A DNA stretch of 64,000 bases from Zhihengliuella halotolerans (GTDB taxonomy: Bacteria; Actinomycetota; Actinomycetes; Actinomycetales; Micrococcaceae), in NCBI RefSeq assembly GCF_004217565.1, contig NZ_SHLA01000001.1:1-64000 (forward strand), in the 5' to 3' direction. The first letter of the stretch is position 1. Each line of letters starts with the position of its first letter. A program made the translations under genes and the position numbers. Shown here in pieces: positions 1 through 8,551 of this stretch. The notes beneath the pieces are model-generated. The model saw only the letters and a program-made list of their open reading frames with translations, ran no database searches and had not been told where the DNA came from.

Positions 1-306
1 ATCGAGGCCGCGGGCGACGGAGGCCGCGTCGAGGTGTACCTCGCAGCGGGTGCGCGGGGCGTATCGTTGCGCGTCGGGGACAGCGGCCCCGGCATTGCCG
101 ACGAGGACGTCGAGTCCGTCTTCACGCGCGGCGTCACCACGAAGGACGAGACCGACGCGCCTCACGGGATCGGGCTCGCGCTCGTCGAACGGATCGTGAC
201 CCGACACCGCGGCACAGTCGACGTCGGCCGCTCGCACCTCGGCGGGGCCGAGTTCGCCGTTGAATGGCCCGCAGGGGACCCGGAGAAGGAGGAGATGGGG
301 TCATGA
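1..306 (+). CDS. Sensor histidine kinase, C-terminal ATPase part (5' end outside window)
   Basis: Only the last 101 codons are present; the reading frame is open from base 1. The visible part is the end of a GHKL ATPase domain: a G1-type box DSGPGI near codon 26 and a G2-type stretch HGIGLALV that close the ATP lid, followed by the final beta strand. The overlap with the next gene, a CitB/DcuR-type response regulator, indicates a CitA/DcuS-family membrane sensor for a citrate- or C4-dicarboxylate-like ligand. The sensor domain, phospho-accepting His and membrane segments lie outside the window, so the ligand is inference. Stop TGA overlaps the ATG of the regulator (ATGA). Confidence 0.85.
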   Translation: MEAAGDGGRVEVYLAAGARGVSLRVGDSGPGIADEDVESVFTRGVTTKDETDAPHGIGLALVERIVTRHRGTVDVGRSHLGGAEFAVEWPAGDPEKEEMGS

Positions 307-998
307 ATCACCAGATCCGCACGCTCATCGTCGACGACGACCCCGATGTACTGAGCATGCACCGGCTCTTCGTCGAATCCATCGACGGCTTCGAGGTCGC
401 CGGAACAGCCGCCCGCGCCGCCGAAGCGACGGCCCGGTTGGAGGCCGCGCCCGATATCGACCTGGTCCTGCTCGACGTGCACCTTCCCGATGGCAATGGC
501 GTCGACGTGCTCACGGAGCTCCGCGCCCGCCACCCGCATGTCGGCGTCATCATGATCACCGCTGCGGCCGAGGCCGCGACCGTGCGCGCGGCGATCGGCC
601 GGGGGATCGACGGCTACCTCGTCAAACCGTTCACGGTCGAGGACTTCCGCCGCCGGCTCGCCGCCTTCCGCACCGGACGTCAGCAGGATCCGGGGCGGCT
701 GGCGCAGGCCGAGATCGACGCGCTCATGGGCGAGACGACGACGGCGGCGCCCGCCGCCGTCGTGCAGCCCGCCGCCGCGCTGCCGAAGGGCTATTCGCAG
801 CCGACCCTCGACCTCGTGGCCGCCGCAGTCAAGGCCGCCGCCGAGGACGTTTCGGCGGCCGAGGTGGGGGAGGCGTGCGGGATCTCACGGGTCAGCGCGC
901 GGCGCTATCTGGACCTCCTGACGCGGCGCGGGCAGGCCGAGTTGAGGCCGCGCTACGGCTCGGCGGGACGACCCGAGCACCGGTACCGCTGGATCTAG
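303..998 (+). CDS. CitB/DcuR-family response regulator
   Basis: 231 aa. The N-terminal receiver domain (about 1-120) has the acidic pair DDD near residue 11, the phospho-acceptor Asp in LLDVHLPDGNG near residue 57 and the conserved Lys in LVKPF near residue 105. The C-terminal part (about 160-231) carries a helix-turn-helix (VGEACGISRVSARRYLDLL) and a winged end typical of the DcuR/CitB/DctR group. An Ala/Pro linker joins the two. The start overlaps the kinase stop and has a strong SD (AAGGAGGAG, about ten bases upstream), so kinase and regulator are one operon. Its target is not obvious here; the neighbouring genes have a LysR regulator of their own. Confidence 0.9.
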   Translation: MNHQIRTLIVDDDPDVLSMHRLFVESIDGFEVAGTAARAAEATARLEAAPDIDLVLLDVHLPDGNGVDVLTELRARHPHVGVIMITAAAEAATVRAAIGRGIDGYLVKPFTVEDFRRRLAAFRTGRQQDPGRLAQAEIDALMGETTTAAPAAVVQPAAALPKGYSQPTLDLVAAAVKAAAEDVSAAEVGEACGISRVSARRYLDLLTRRGQAELRPRYGSAGRPEHRYRWI

Positions 999-1021
999 CG
1001 GGCGGGCTCGTGGTGCCCGAT

Positions 1022-1936
1022 TCATTCCCCGCGGCGCGACGTACCGGCTATCGCGCGCAGCGCGTGCAAGAACGGCTCGACCAGCGGATTATCGGCGCCG
1101 GCCCTGGTGGCTGAGACGATTTTGCGTCGCGGCATGGGCTGCGCGAGGGGGAGCGCGACGATGCCTTCGAGACCGTGCTGGAGCGAAATCTCCGGGACCA
1201 TCGCGACGGCCAACCCGGCCGAGACGATTCCCTTGACCGTGCCCAGGTTGTTGCTCCGGAAGGCGATGTCCGGGACGAACCCGTGCCGCTCGCACAGGGC
1301 GAGCAGGCATTGGTGCGATGGCGTCTCGGGGCGGTGAGCGACCCAGCGCTCGGAACGGAGGTCGCCGAGATCGACGGATGATTTGCGGGCGAGGCGGTGC
1401 TTCGCCGGCGCGACCAGGAACAGGTCTTCGGTCATGACCTCCGTGAGCTGGAGATTGGTCGGGAAATCGGGAGCAACCAGGTCGTACTGGAAGCCCAGGG
1501 CGATATCGAGGCTCCCATCGGAGACTCGGGGGAAGAGCTCGTAGGGTTCGCCCTCGTCGAGGGTGATCTTCACGTCGCGTCGACGGACGAGGAACCGGGC
1601 GATGGCCTGACCGAGAATGGGCCCACCTGCCGAATCGAAGGTGCCCGCGCGCAGCGTCCCGGTCTGACCGGCACCGAGTCGTGCCATGTCGATCTCGACC
1701 TGATTGAGCAGGTCGACGACCTCGGCCGCGCGGTGCTGGAGGTACAGGGCGGCCTCGGTCGGGACGACTCTTCGGGCCTCGCGCTCGAACAGCCGGATGC
1801 CGAGCGAGCGTTCGAGGGCGGACATCTGTTGTGAGACCGCCGATGCGGTGTACCCGAGCTCGCGTCCGGCAGCAGCGAACGAGCCGGTGGAAACCACGGC
1901 GTGCATGGTCTTGAGGGTTCTGGTGTCGATGGCCAC
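1022..1936 (-). CDS. LysR-family transcriptional regulator
   Basis: 304 aa, the usual LysR length. The N-terminal winged HTH (about 5-65: FAAAGRELGYTASAVSQQMS) is followed by a periplasmic-binding-protein-like effector domain (about 90-295). It is divergent from the symporter-crotonase-ligase operon, so it most likely activates that operon in response to its substrate. A TGTG-N8-CACA dyad lies in the 157-bp intergenic region. The SD is weak. The substrate cannot be read from the sequence. It converges with the response regulator gene, with only 23 bp between the stops. Confidence 0.88.
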   Translation of the reverse strand: MAIDTRTLKTMHAVVSTGSFAAAGRELGYTASAVSQQMSALERSLGIRLFEREARRVVPTEAALYLQHRAAEVVDLLNQVEIDMARLGAGQTGTLRAGTFDSAGGPILGQAIARFLVRRRDVKITLDEGEPYELFPRVSDGSLDIALGFQYDLVAPDFPTNLQLTEVMTEDLFLVAPAKHRLARKSSVDLGDLRSERWVAHRPETPSHQCLLALCERHGFVPDIAFRSNNLGTVKGIVSAGLAVAMVPEISLQHGLEGIVALPLAQPMPRRKIVSATRAGADNPLVEPFLHALRAIAGTSRRGE

Positions 1937-1960
1937 CGGGCGAGCCTATCGTCCAAACGG

Positions 1961-1976
1961 TGTGAGCATAAGCACA
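1961..1976. promoter_or_regulatory. Candidate LysR binding site
   Basis: Dyad TGTG-N8-CACA with an AT centre, placed 25 bp upstream of the LysR start and 118 bp upstream of the symporter start. It fits the loose T-N11-A pattern of LysR boxes. Location between divergent genes supports the call; the sequence alone is weak evidence. Confidence 0.35.
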
Positions 1977-2093
1977 TCTGGGGGACAGGCGTCTCATCTC
2001 TTGCCCAACCCGTCTGGTAAGGCCCGACGCCGTCGTGGAGGGTTGATACCCAGATCACATCACCGCACCTCACGACGAAGCCAGGGAGCCCCG

Positions 2094-3605
2094 ATGTCCA
2101 CCACAGCGGACACATCAACAGTCATCGTCTTTCTCGTCTACCTGCTGGCCGTGCTGCTGATCGGCACGTGGGCCTATCGCAAGAACACCGGGATGAGCGA
2201 CTTCGCCATCGGCGGACGCCGCCTGGGCACGTTTGTCACCGCGGTCAGTGCCAAGGCCACGGACTCGAGCCAGTGGGTCTTCTTCGGCCTCCCGGGAGCC
2301 TTCTACCTGTCGGGGATGAGTAACATCTGGCTGATCGTCGGACTGACGCTCGGCTTCTACCTCAGCTGGCGGATCCTCGCCGGCAGGCTGCGGGAGTATT
2401 CGGCCAAGTACAGCGACTGGCGCAGTCAGGAAGCCGGCGAATCGGTGACCCTCCCGGGGTTCTTCGCGAACCGGTTCCACCACAACTCGCTCCGCTGGGT
2501 CTCGGCCCTCGCCATCATCTTCTTCTACGTGATCTACCTCGGGTCGGCCTTTATTGCCACCGGCGTGATCTTCTCGAAGATCTTCGGCACCTCGACGACG
2601 ACGGGAACTCTCGTCGGCGCGGCGGTCGTCATGATCTACTCATCGCTCGGCGGCTACCTGGCCAGCAGCTATACCGATGTGATCCAGGGGTTCATCATGT
2701 TCTTCAGCCTGATGATCCTCTCTATCGTGGCCATCGCCAAGGTCGGCGGCGTCGGCGGGCTCGTCAACGCGGTGCAAGCTGAGAACCCCGATCTCGGGTC
2801 GGCTCTCGCGGGCGTCGCGCTGGTCGACGGCAGCTGGCAGACGGTGAGCTCCGTGTCGTTCGTGGCGGTCGTCTCTGGCCTCGCCTGGGCTGTCGGCTAC
2901 TTCGGCTCGCCGCACATCCTCGCCCGGTTCATGGGTATGCGGAAAGTCGAATCCGCCCGCAACGGTGCCCGTGTGGGCGTCTTCCTGTCGATCACGCTGC
3001 TCGGCTCGGCGGCCGTCATCGGCTTCTCTGCGATCGCGATCTTCGGGACGGACCTCGCCAACCCGGAGGACGCGTACATCTCGCTGGTCTCGGAGTTGAT
3101 GCCGACGTGGGTCGCCGGGATCTTCCTGGCGGGTGTCCTCTCTGCCGTGATGAGCACGGCCGACTCCCAGCTTGTCGTGGCATCCGCGACTCTGACCGAG
3201 GATTTCTACCGGACCTTCATGAATCGCGAGGCGCCGGAGAGGCAGCTGATCTGGCTGAGTCGGGTCGCGGTGCTGCTCTGCACGGCGATCGGCGTGGTCG
3301 TAGCACTGCAGGGTGGCAAGGTCCTCGACCTCGTCGGCTACGCCTGGGCGGGATTCGGGGCCAGTTTCGGGCCTGTCCTCCTGGCGGCGCTCTATTCCCG
3401 CCGGACCACCTGGTTCGGTGCCCTGCTCAGCATCATCGCCGGCGGCGCCACCGTCGCCCTGTACCGCCAGTTCGACACGATCGGACTCTACGAACTGATC
3501 CCGGGCTTCATCGCCGGCCTGCTCGGCCTGTGGATCGGAAACCGCTTCGGGCCCAAGCAGAACGCGGCCGTCACTGGAAGCTTCGACGTCGTGACGGCCA
3601 AATAG
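2094..3605 (+). CDS. Sodium:solute symporter, SSS family (PutP-like)
   Basis: 503 aa with about 13 hydrophobic segments, the LeuT-fold layout of the SSS family. The N-terminus TVIVFLVYLLAVLLIGTWAY and the loop SDFAIGGRRLG match the PutP/PanF/ActP pattern; AVMSTADSQLVVASA near residue 350-370 is the SSS signature containing the Na2-site Ser/Thr residues. The chosen ATG has GGGAG eight bases upstream; the frame is open further upstream but that part overlaps LysR. As the first gene of an operon with a crotonase and an acyl-CoA ligase, its cargo is more likely a carboxylate or betaine feeding those enzymes than proline; that is inference. Confidence 0.88.
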   Translation: MSTTADTSTVIVFLVYLLAVLLIGTWAYRKNTGMSDFAIGGRRLGTFVTAVSAKATDSSQWVFFGLPGAFYLSGMSNIWLIVGLTLGFYLSWRILAGRLREYSAKYSDWRSQEAGESVTLPGFFANRFHHNSLRWVSALAIIFFYVIYLGSAFIATGVIFSKIFGTSTTTGTLVGAAVVMIYSSLGGYLASSYTDVIQGFIMFFSLMILSIVAIAKVGGVGGLVNAVQAENPDLGSALAGVALVDGSWQTVSSVSFVAVVSGLAWAVGYFGSPHILARFMGMRKVESARNGARVGVFLSITLLGSAAVIGFSAIAIFGTDLANPEDAYISLVSELMPTWVAGIFLAGVLSAVMSTADSQLVVASATLTEDFYRTFMNREAPERQLIWLSRVAVLLCTAIGVVVALQGGKVLDLVGYAWAGFGASFGPVLLAALYSRRTTWFGALLSIIAGGATVALYRQFDTIGLYELIPGFIAGLLGLWIGNRFGPKQNAAVTGSFDVVTAK

Positions 3606-3630
3606 CACTCATTGCGACTGACCAACTCCG

Positions 3631-3678
3631 TGCAGCACCACCTGCTGCAACGCACAACAGCCGCGGTCTGACCCGCGG
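3631..3678 (+). other. Two small hairpins between symporter and crotonase
   Basis: Stem 1 pairs 3631-3637 with 3643-3649 (TGCAGCA/TGCTGCA, 5-nt loop). Stem 2 pairs 3661-3666 with 3673-3678 (CCGCGG on both sides, 6-nt loop) and ends just before the crotonase SD at 3679-3684. They may tune read-through, mRNA stability or translation; neither has a U-tract. Confidence 0.35.
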
Positions 3679-3693
3679 AGAGGGAGAATCGAC

Positions 3694-4452
3694 ATGCCCA
3701 GCCTCGATATCAACATTGCTGATGGAATCGGCATCATCACGCTCAACAATCCGGACGCCCTCAACGCGTGGACCCAGGACATGCAGCGGCGGATGGCCTC
3801 CGCACTGACGGAGCTCGACGTCGATCCAGAGGTCGAGGCCGTCATCATCACCGGGGAGGGCGAGCGCGCCTTCTGCGCCGGTCAGGACCTCAAGGAGGTG
3901 GCCGGCTTCACCGAGGACAGCGTTGAGGAGTGGCTGGGCATCTTCTACCGGGTCTATGACGCCGTCTTGTCCTGTTCGAAGCCGGTGATCGCCGCCCTCA
4001 ACGGTGTGACGGCCGGTTCCGGCTACCAGCTCGCGCTCCTCTGCGACCTGCGGATCGCCCACCCTGAGGTCCGTATCGGCCAGCCCGAGGTGAAGTCGGG
4101 GATTCCGAGCATCACCGGCCTCTACCTGACCTGGCAGTCGCTCGGCCACAGCAAAACCGCCGAGATGATGCTGACCGGCCGCCTCCTCGACGCGGACGAG
4201 GCCAAGCGGCTGGGACTGATCGCCGAGCTTCACCCGGCCGCGGACGTTCTTCCCCGCAGCATCGAACTCGCCAGAGAACTGGCCGCGCTGCCGAAGCATG
4301 CGTTCTCGTCCACCAAGAGGCGCATCCGGGACACTCTGATGCCAGGCCTCGAGGAGGCGTTCGACGCCGCCCTCGCGATCGACCAGCAGGCGTACGGCGA
4401 CGGCGAACCGCAGCGCACCGCGGGGGACTTCGTCTCGAAGAAGGGGGCATAG
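3694..4452 (+). CDS. Enoyl-CoA hydratase/isomerase family protein (crotonase fold)
   Basis: 252 aa, full length for a single-domain crotonase. The oxyanion-hole segments are CAGQDLKE (61-68) and VTAGSGYQLALLCD (105-118). Of the two catalytic glutamates of true enoyl-CoA hydratases, the second is present (E132 in GQPEVKSG) but the first is replaced by Gln (Q112 in GSGYQLA, exactly 20 residues before E132, as in the canonical spacing). It is therefore unlikely to be a standard hydratase and could be an isomerase, lyase, hydrolase or carnitinyl-CoA-dehydratase-like enzyme. SD AGGGAG lies upstream. The ligase gene starts six bases after its stop, so the two probably act on the same CoA ester. Confidence 0.87.
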   Translation: MPSLDINIADGIGIITLNNPDALNAWTQDMQRRMASALTELDVDPEVEAVIITGEGERAFCAGQDLKEVAGFTEDSVEEWLGIFYRVYDAVLSCSKPVIAALNGVTAGSGYQLALLCDLRIAHPEVRIGQPEVKSGIPSITGLYLTWQSLGHSKTAEMMLTGRLLDADEAKRLGLIAELHPAADVLPRSIELARELAALPKHAFSSTKRRIRDTLMPGLEEAFDAALAIDQQAYGDGEPQRTAGDFVSKKGA

Positions 4453-4457
4453 CAGCG

Positions 4458-6008
4458 GTGGGAGAGAACACGACCAGCGTCGATGAGGCACGGGAGTTCA
4501 TCCACGGCCCGGGGCTCGGGGAGGAGCTTCAGCGGCTCGCCCGCACTGCGCCGGACCGGGTCTACCTGCGAGACCGCGAGCGGTCCGTCACCGCCGCTGA
4601 GCTCGACGGCCGGGTCGACGACGCAGCCGCGCGGCTCCGGGAATTCGGCGTGATCGCGACGTCCAGAGTGGCCATCGCGCTCCCCGTGGGGGTCGACCAC
4701 GTGGTGCTCATCTTCGCGCTGCTGCGTCTCGGTGCCTTGTGGATACCGCTCAACACGCAGCTCAAGGGTGAACCGCTCCTGCACCAGTTAGGGGACTCGC
4801 AGGCGACGGACGTCGTCGTGGAGGCGCGGGCACCCCTGGCGGGTCACCTGCCGGACACCGAGGCGGCCGACATCGCGCTGCCGGGGGCGACCGGTGGGCC
4901 GTTGACGGTCTTCCGTCTCGCGTCTCCGGCCGGTGGACAGGGAGCACGGCGAGGTGCCGCACTGCTGATGTACACCTCGGGGACCACCGGGCCGCCCAAG
5001 GGGGTGCTTGTCAGTGAAACGATGCTGCGTGCCGCCGTCCTGGGAGCGATCGAGGTCACCGGCCCGGAGCCGGGCGACGTGTTCTACGTCTGGGAGCCGC
5101 TCTTTCACATCGGCGGTGCCCAGGTGGTTTTCGTCCCGCTGTACCGGGAGGTCACCTTGGCGCTGGCCCCGAAATTCAGTGCCTCTCGCTTCTGGCGGGA
5201 CGTGGTGGACTTCTCCGTCACGCACATCCACTACCTCGGCGGCGTGCTTCAGATCCTGCTGCAGCAACCCGTTACGGATGCGGAGCGGGCCAACCGTGTC
5301 CGCGTGGCCTGGGGTGCAGGCGCCACCGAGGAAGTCCGTGCGGCGTGTGCGCAGCGCTACGACTTCGCCCTGCACGAGTGCTACGGAATGACCGAAACAT
5401 CCAGCATCGTCACGGTGAACCGCCACGAGTCCGACGGCGGCATCGGCCACCCGCTGCCCTGGGTCGACATCGACGTCGTCCATGACGGCGGTCCCGCGAG
5501 CGGCACCGGGCCGGCCCAAGGTGGCGAGATCCTCGTGAAGGGCCACATCGGCGGGCTCTTGACGCCCGGCTACCTCGGCCGGCCGGAGGCCTCGGAATCG
5601 GCCCGCCGGGGCCAGTGGTTCCGTACGGGGGATCAAGGTCGCTTCGATGCCAGCGGCAGGCTTCACTTTCTGGGCCGCGGCAGCGACAGCATCAGGGTCC
5701 GTGGGGAGAACGTCTCCGCCTGGCAGGTAGAGAACGTCTTCGCGATGCACCCGGGCATCGACCGCTGCGCGGCGGTCGGCGTCGACGCCGACATCGGCGA
5801 GCAGGAGATCCTGCTGCTGGTCACCCGGGCCGGGGGGAACGAGGCCGATCCCGCGGAATTGCTGGAATGGGGAGCCGGTCAGCTCCCGCGCTTCCAGGTT
5901 CCTCGTTACATCAAGGTCGTCCCCGAGATGCCGCTGACGCCGAGCCAGCGCATCGCCAAGCATCGCTTGCCGCGCGATCTGGATTCCGCCGTCGAACTGC
6001 CGAGGTAG
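4458..6008 (+). CDS. AMP-forming acyl-CoA ligase (CaiC-like)
   Basis: 516 aa with a GTG start preceded by a G-rich SD at the end of the crotonase gene. ANL superfamily motifs in order: P-loop-like YTSGTTGPPKG (about 172-182), HECYGMTETS (about 308-317) for adenine binding, WFRTGDQGRFD (about 389-399) and the hinge region LGRGSDSIRVRGENVS (about 406-421). The extreme C-terminus has TPSQRIAKHRL where most family members have xxSGKIxKxxL, so the A10 catalytic Lys position is Arg. Size and overall pattern resemble crotonobetaine/carnitine-CoA ligase CaiC. It activates a carboxylate with ATP and CoA; the substrate is unknown. It is the last gene of the LysR-flanked operon. Confidence 0.87.
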   Translation: MGENTTSVDEAREFIHGPGLGEELQRLARTAPDRVYLRDRERSVTAAELDGRVDDAAARLREFGVIATSRVAIALPVGVDHVVLIFALLRLGALWIPLNTQLKGEPLLHQLGDSQATDVVVEARAPLAGHLPDTEAADIALPGATGGPLTVFRLASPAGGQGARRGAALLMYTSGTTGPPKGVLVSETMLRAAVLGAIEVTGPEPGDVFYVWEPLFHIGGAQVVFVPLYREVTLALAPKFSASRFWRDVVDFSVTHIHYLGGVLQILLQQPVTDAERANRVRVAWGAGATEEVRAACAQRYDFALHECYGMTETSSIVTVNRHESDGGIGHPLPWVDIDVVHDGGPASGTGPAQGGEILVKGHIGGLLTPGYLGRPEASESARRGQWFRTGDQGRFDASGRLHFLGRGSDSIRVRGENVSAWQVENVFAMHPGIDRCAAVGVDADIGEQEILLLVTRAGGNEADPAELLEWGAGQLPRFQVPRYIKVVPEMPLTPSQRIAKHRLPRDLDSAVELPR

Positions 6009-6257
6009 CCGAGGTGTCAGTCAGCTCGGTGGGCCGCCCGCCTGCCCGGCGGTCGGCTGAGCCAGTGCAGGGCATGAGACCGTCGTACTCATCCGCGACG
6101 GACTCTCCTCGTGACTCGGTGAACGTGTCGGGCGCAAGGGGTGTTGGTGCCGCGTGCCGTTCGCGCTGATAGGCTGGGAACAGACTTTCCGCGTCATTCG
6201 GCGCGCCTTGGGCGATTTGCGTCGCCGCATTCCACTGAAAATCCAATAAAGGATGAG

Positions 6258-7934
6258 ATGACAAAACGTCACCCCCGTAAAACTCCGCCGCAGCTGAAGA
6301 AAGGCGCGATGCGCTGGGTCGCTCTCGGCGGCCTCGGCGAAATCGGTCGCAACATGATGGTCTTCGAATACGGCGGCAAGCTGCTCATCGTCGACTGCGG
6401 TGTCCTGTTCCCCGAGGAGCAGCACCCCGGCGTCGACCTGATCCTGCCGGACTTCAGCTACCTGCGCGGTCGCTGGAAGGACGTCGTCGGGCTCGTGCTC
6501 ACGCACGGCCACGAGGACCACATCGGCGGTGTCCCGTACCTGCTCAAGGAGCACCGCGAGATCCCGATCTACTCGGCCAAGCTGACGCTCGCGTTCCTGA
6601 AGAACAAGCTGACCGAGCACCGCATCAACAACGTCAAGCTGAACCAGGTCCGCGAGGGCGACAAGCGCAAGCTCGGCCCGTTCGAGCTCGAGTTCCTGGC
6701 CGTGAACCACTCCATCCCGGACGGCCTGGCCGTTTCCGTGAAGACGCCTGCCGGCTCCTCGCTGGTCACCGGCGACTTCAAGATGGACCAGTTCCCGCTG
6801 GACAAGCGCATCACCGACCTCGCCGGCTTCGCGCGCCTCGGCGAGGAGGGCGTGGACCTGTTCCTGCCGGACTCCACCAACGCCGAGGTCCCGGGCTTCA
6901 TGGCCGCCGAGGCCGACCTCGTTCCGGCGATCGACAATGTGATCCGCACGGCCCCGCGCCGCGTGATCGTCTCCTCGTTCGCCTCGCACGTGCACCGCAT
7001 GCAGCAGGTCATCGACGTCGCCCACAAGTACGGCCGGAAGGTCGCGTTCCTGGGTCGCTCGATGGTCCGCAACATGGGTCTGGCAGGCGAACTCGGCTAC
7101 CTGAACATCCCCAAGGGTGTGCTGGTCGACTTCAAGGAGCTCGACAAACTCCCGCCGCACAAGTGCGTCATCATCTGCACGGGTTCGCAGGGTGAGCCGA
7201 TGGCCGCGCTGGCTCGCATGGCCAACCAGGATCACATGGTCGACCTCGTCGAGGGCGACACCGTCCTGCTGGCCTCCTCCCTCATCCCAGGCAACGAGTC
7301 GGGCATCTACCGCCTGATCAACGACCTGACGAAGCTGGGCGCCAACGTCGTGCACAAGGGCAACGCCAAGGTGCACGTCTCCGGTCACGCCTCCGCCGGT
7401 GAGCTGGTGTACTGCTACAACCTGGTGCGCCCGAAGAACGTCATCCCGGTCCACGGCGAGCACCGCCACCTCAAGGCGAACGCCGAACTGGCGATCCGCA
7501 CGGGGGTCGAGCGGAACAACACGCTGATCATCGAGGACGGCGTCACCGTCGACCTCGAGGACGGCGTGGCCCGCATCAGCGGCTCGGTGCCGGCGTCGTA
7601 CGTGTACGTCGAGAACAACGTGGCCGGTGCCGCGACCGACGAGGAGCTCGCCCACCGCGTGCGCCTCGGCGAAGAGGGCGCCGTGACCGTGCTCGCGATC
7701 ATCGACCCGGACACCGGAGAGATGGAAGACGAGCCGGAGTTCTTCCCGGTCGGCTTCGACCTGACGGACGCGCAGATCGAGAAGGCCGTCGGCATCGTCG
7801 AGAAGGCGCTCTCACGTCTGAAGGAGAAGACCGGCCCGGAGGCCGAGAAGCAGATCGCGCAGGCGCTGGTGCGCTGGGCGGATCGCGCGATCCGCCGCCG
7901 CCCGCACTTCACGGTGATCACCGTCGACGCGTAA
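6258..7934 (+). CDS. rnj: Ribonuclease J
   Basis: 558 aa, normal length for bacterial RNase J. The metallo-beta-lactamase/beta-CASP nuclease shows the zinc motif LTHGHEDHIGG (about 78-88), further ligands in VNHSIPDGLA and TGDFKMD, the beta-CASP segment SSFASHVHR, and the closing motif VHVSGHASAGEL. The C-terminal domain (about 460-558) ends in the usual Lys/Arg-rich tail. It acts as a 5'-to-3' exo- and endonuclease in mRNA turnover and rRNA maturation. The ATG is chosen because AAAGGA lies five bases upstream and because the next residues match the family N-terminus. The 249-bp upstream gap holds no gene; no convincing -35/-10 pair was found in it. Confidence 0.96.
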   Translation: MTKRHPRKTPPQLKKGAMRWVALGGLGEIGRNMMVFEYGGKLLIVDCGVLFPEEQHPGVDLILPDFSYLRGRWKDVVGLVLTHGHEDHIGGVPYLLKEHREIPIYSAKLTLAFLKNKLTEHRINNVKLNQVREGDKRKLGPFELEFLAVNHSIPDGLAVSVKTPAGSSLVTGDFKMDQFPLDKRITDLAGFARLGEEGVDLFLPDSTNAEVPGFMAAEADLVPAIDNVIRTAPRRVIVSSFASHVHRMQQVIDVAHKYGRKVAFLGRSMVRNMGLAGELGYLNIPKGVLVDFKELDKLPPHKCVIICTGSQGEPMAALARMANQDHMVDLVEGDTVLLASSLIPGNESGIYRLINDLTKLGANVVHKGNAKVHVSGHASAGELVYCYNLVRPKNVIPVHGEHRHLKANAELAIRTGVERNNTLIIEDGVTVDLEDGVARISGSVPASYVYVENNVAGAATDEELAHRVRLGEEGAVTVLAIIDPDTGEMEDEPEFFPVGFDLTDAQIEKAVGIVEKALSRLKEKTGPEAEKQIAQALVRWADRAIRRRPHFTVITVDA

Positions 7935-7945
7935 GCGCCGACACG

Positions 7946-7987
7946 CAGAACGCCCGCCTCCGGAGGAATCCGGGGGCGGGCGTTCTG
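7946..7987. terminator. Strong hairpin terminator after RNase J
   Basis: An 18-bp stem (7946-7963 with 7970-7987) with one G-U pair and a 6-nt loop, starting 12 bp after the RNase J stop. There is no real U-tract. It lies between convergent genes and could serve both strands. Confidence 0.85.
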
Positions 7988-8030
7988 TCGTTCAAGCGGT
8001 ACCGGTCCGGCCGCACCGGACCGTCCCGCA

Positions 8031-8456
8031 TCAGTAGCGCTCGGGCTGCTCGCCGAATCTGAAGTGGCGTCCAGTGATCGTTGACGGTGTGATGTCCACG
8101 TAGAAGTCCTTGAACGTGGGAATCCACGTTTTGAGGTTGAGCGCTTCGGCCGCCGCGATGTCAGCACTGTGCTCGAGCACCCGGGCGGTGCCCTTGACGA
8201 CGACGCTCCAGGCCTCGTCGGAGGTGATGCCGTCAGCCTGGAAGACCACGTTCTCGTTGATTGTCAGTTCCGCGAGTTTGGTGCCCGGGGCAGTACGGAG
8301 GAGAATCCGCCCGTCGTGCGCCCGGAAATTGATGGGGAAAATATCCATTACGCCCGCAGCGTTGAGGACCAAGCGACCGTGCTGGGTGTGCTCAAGCAAC
8401 TTCCAGCACTGTTCATCGTCGAGGATAAGGACCGGGTCGTCATGATCGAACATCAT
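8031..8456 (-). CDS. Pyridoxamine 5'-phosphate oxidase-fold (flavin/F420-binding-type) protein
   Basis: 141 aa. The pattern of a short N-terminal helix (LDDEQCWKLLEH), a strand GRLVLNAAGVMDIFPINF and RILLRTAPGTKLAEL is that of small split-barrel PNPOx-like proteins common in actinobacteria, which bind FMN, F420 or haem. Start: tandem ATGs at 8456 and 8453, with the A/G-rich SD AGGAAGGGGG upstream. It is a single gene between RNase J (convergent) and the aminotransferase-like gene (same strand, 95 bp away). The specific substrate cannot be named. Confidence 0.8.
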   Translation of the reverse strand: MMFDHDDPVLILDDEQCWKLLEHTQHGRLVLNAAGVMDIFPINFRAHDGRILLRTAPGTKLAELTINENVVFQADGITSDEAWSVVVKGTARVLEHSADIAAAEALNLKTWIPTFKDFYVDITPSTITGRHFRFGEQPERY

Positions 8457-8551
8457 GATGACAACTGTCCACCCCCTTCCTCCGGAAGTAAAGGCTCCGT
8501 GAGGGGCCGGCCGCTCATTCTCTGCAGGGCTGTTCCTGACGGCTGGTGACG

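Noticed and set aside
6144-6175. Possible RNase J promoter TTGGTG with TAGGCT
   Set aside because: The spacer is 20 bp, longer than normal, and the -35 is poor.
6021-7655. Minus-strand frame opposite RNase J
   Set aside because: Shadow of a highly conserved gene; no motif.
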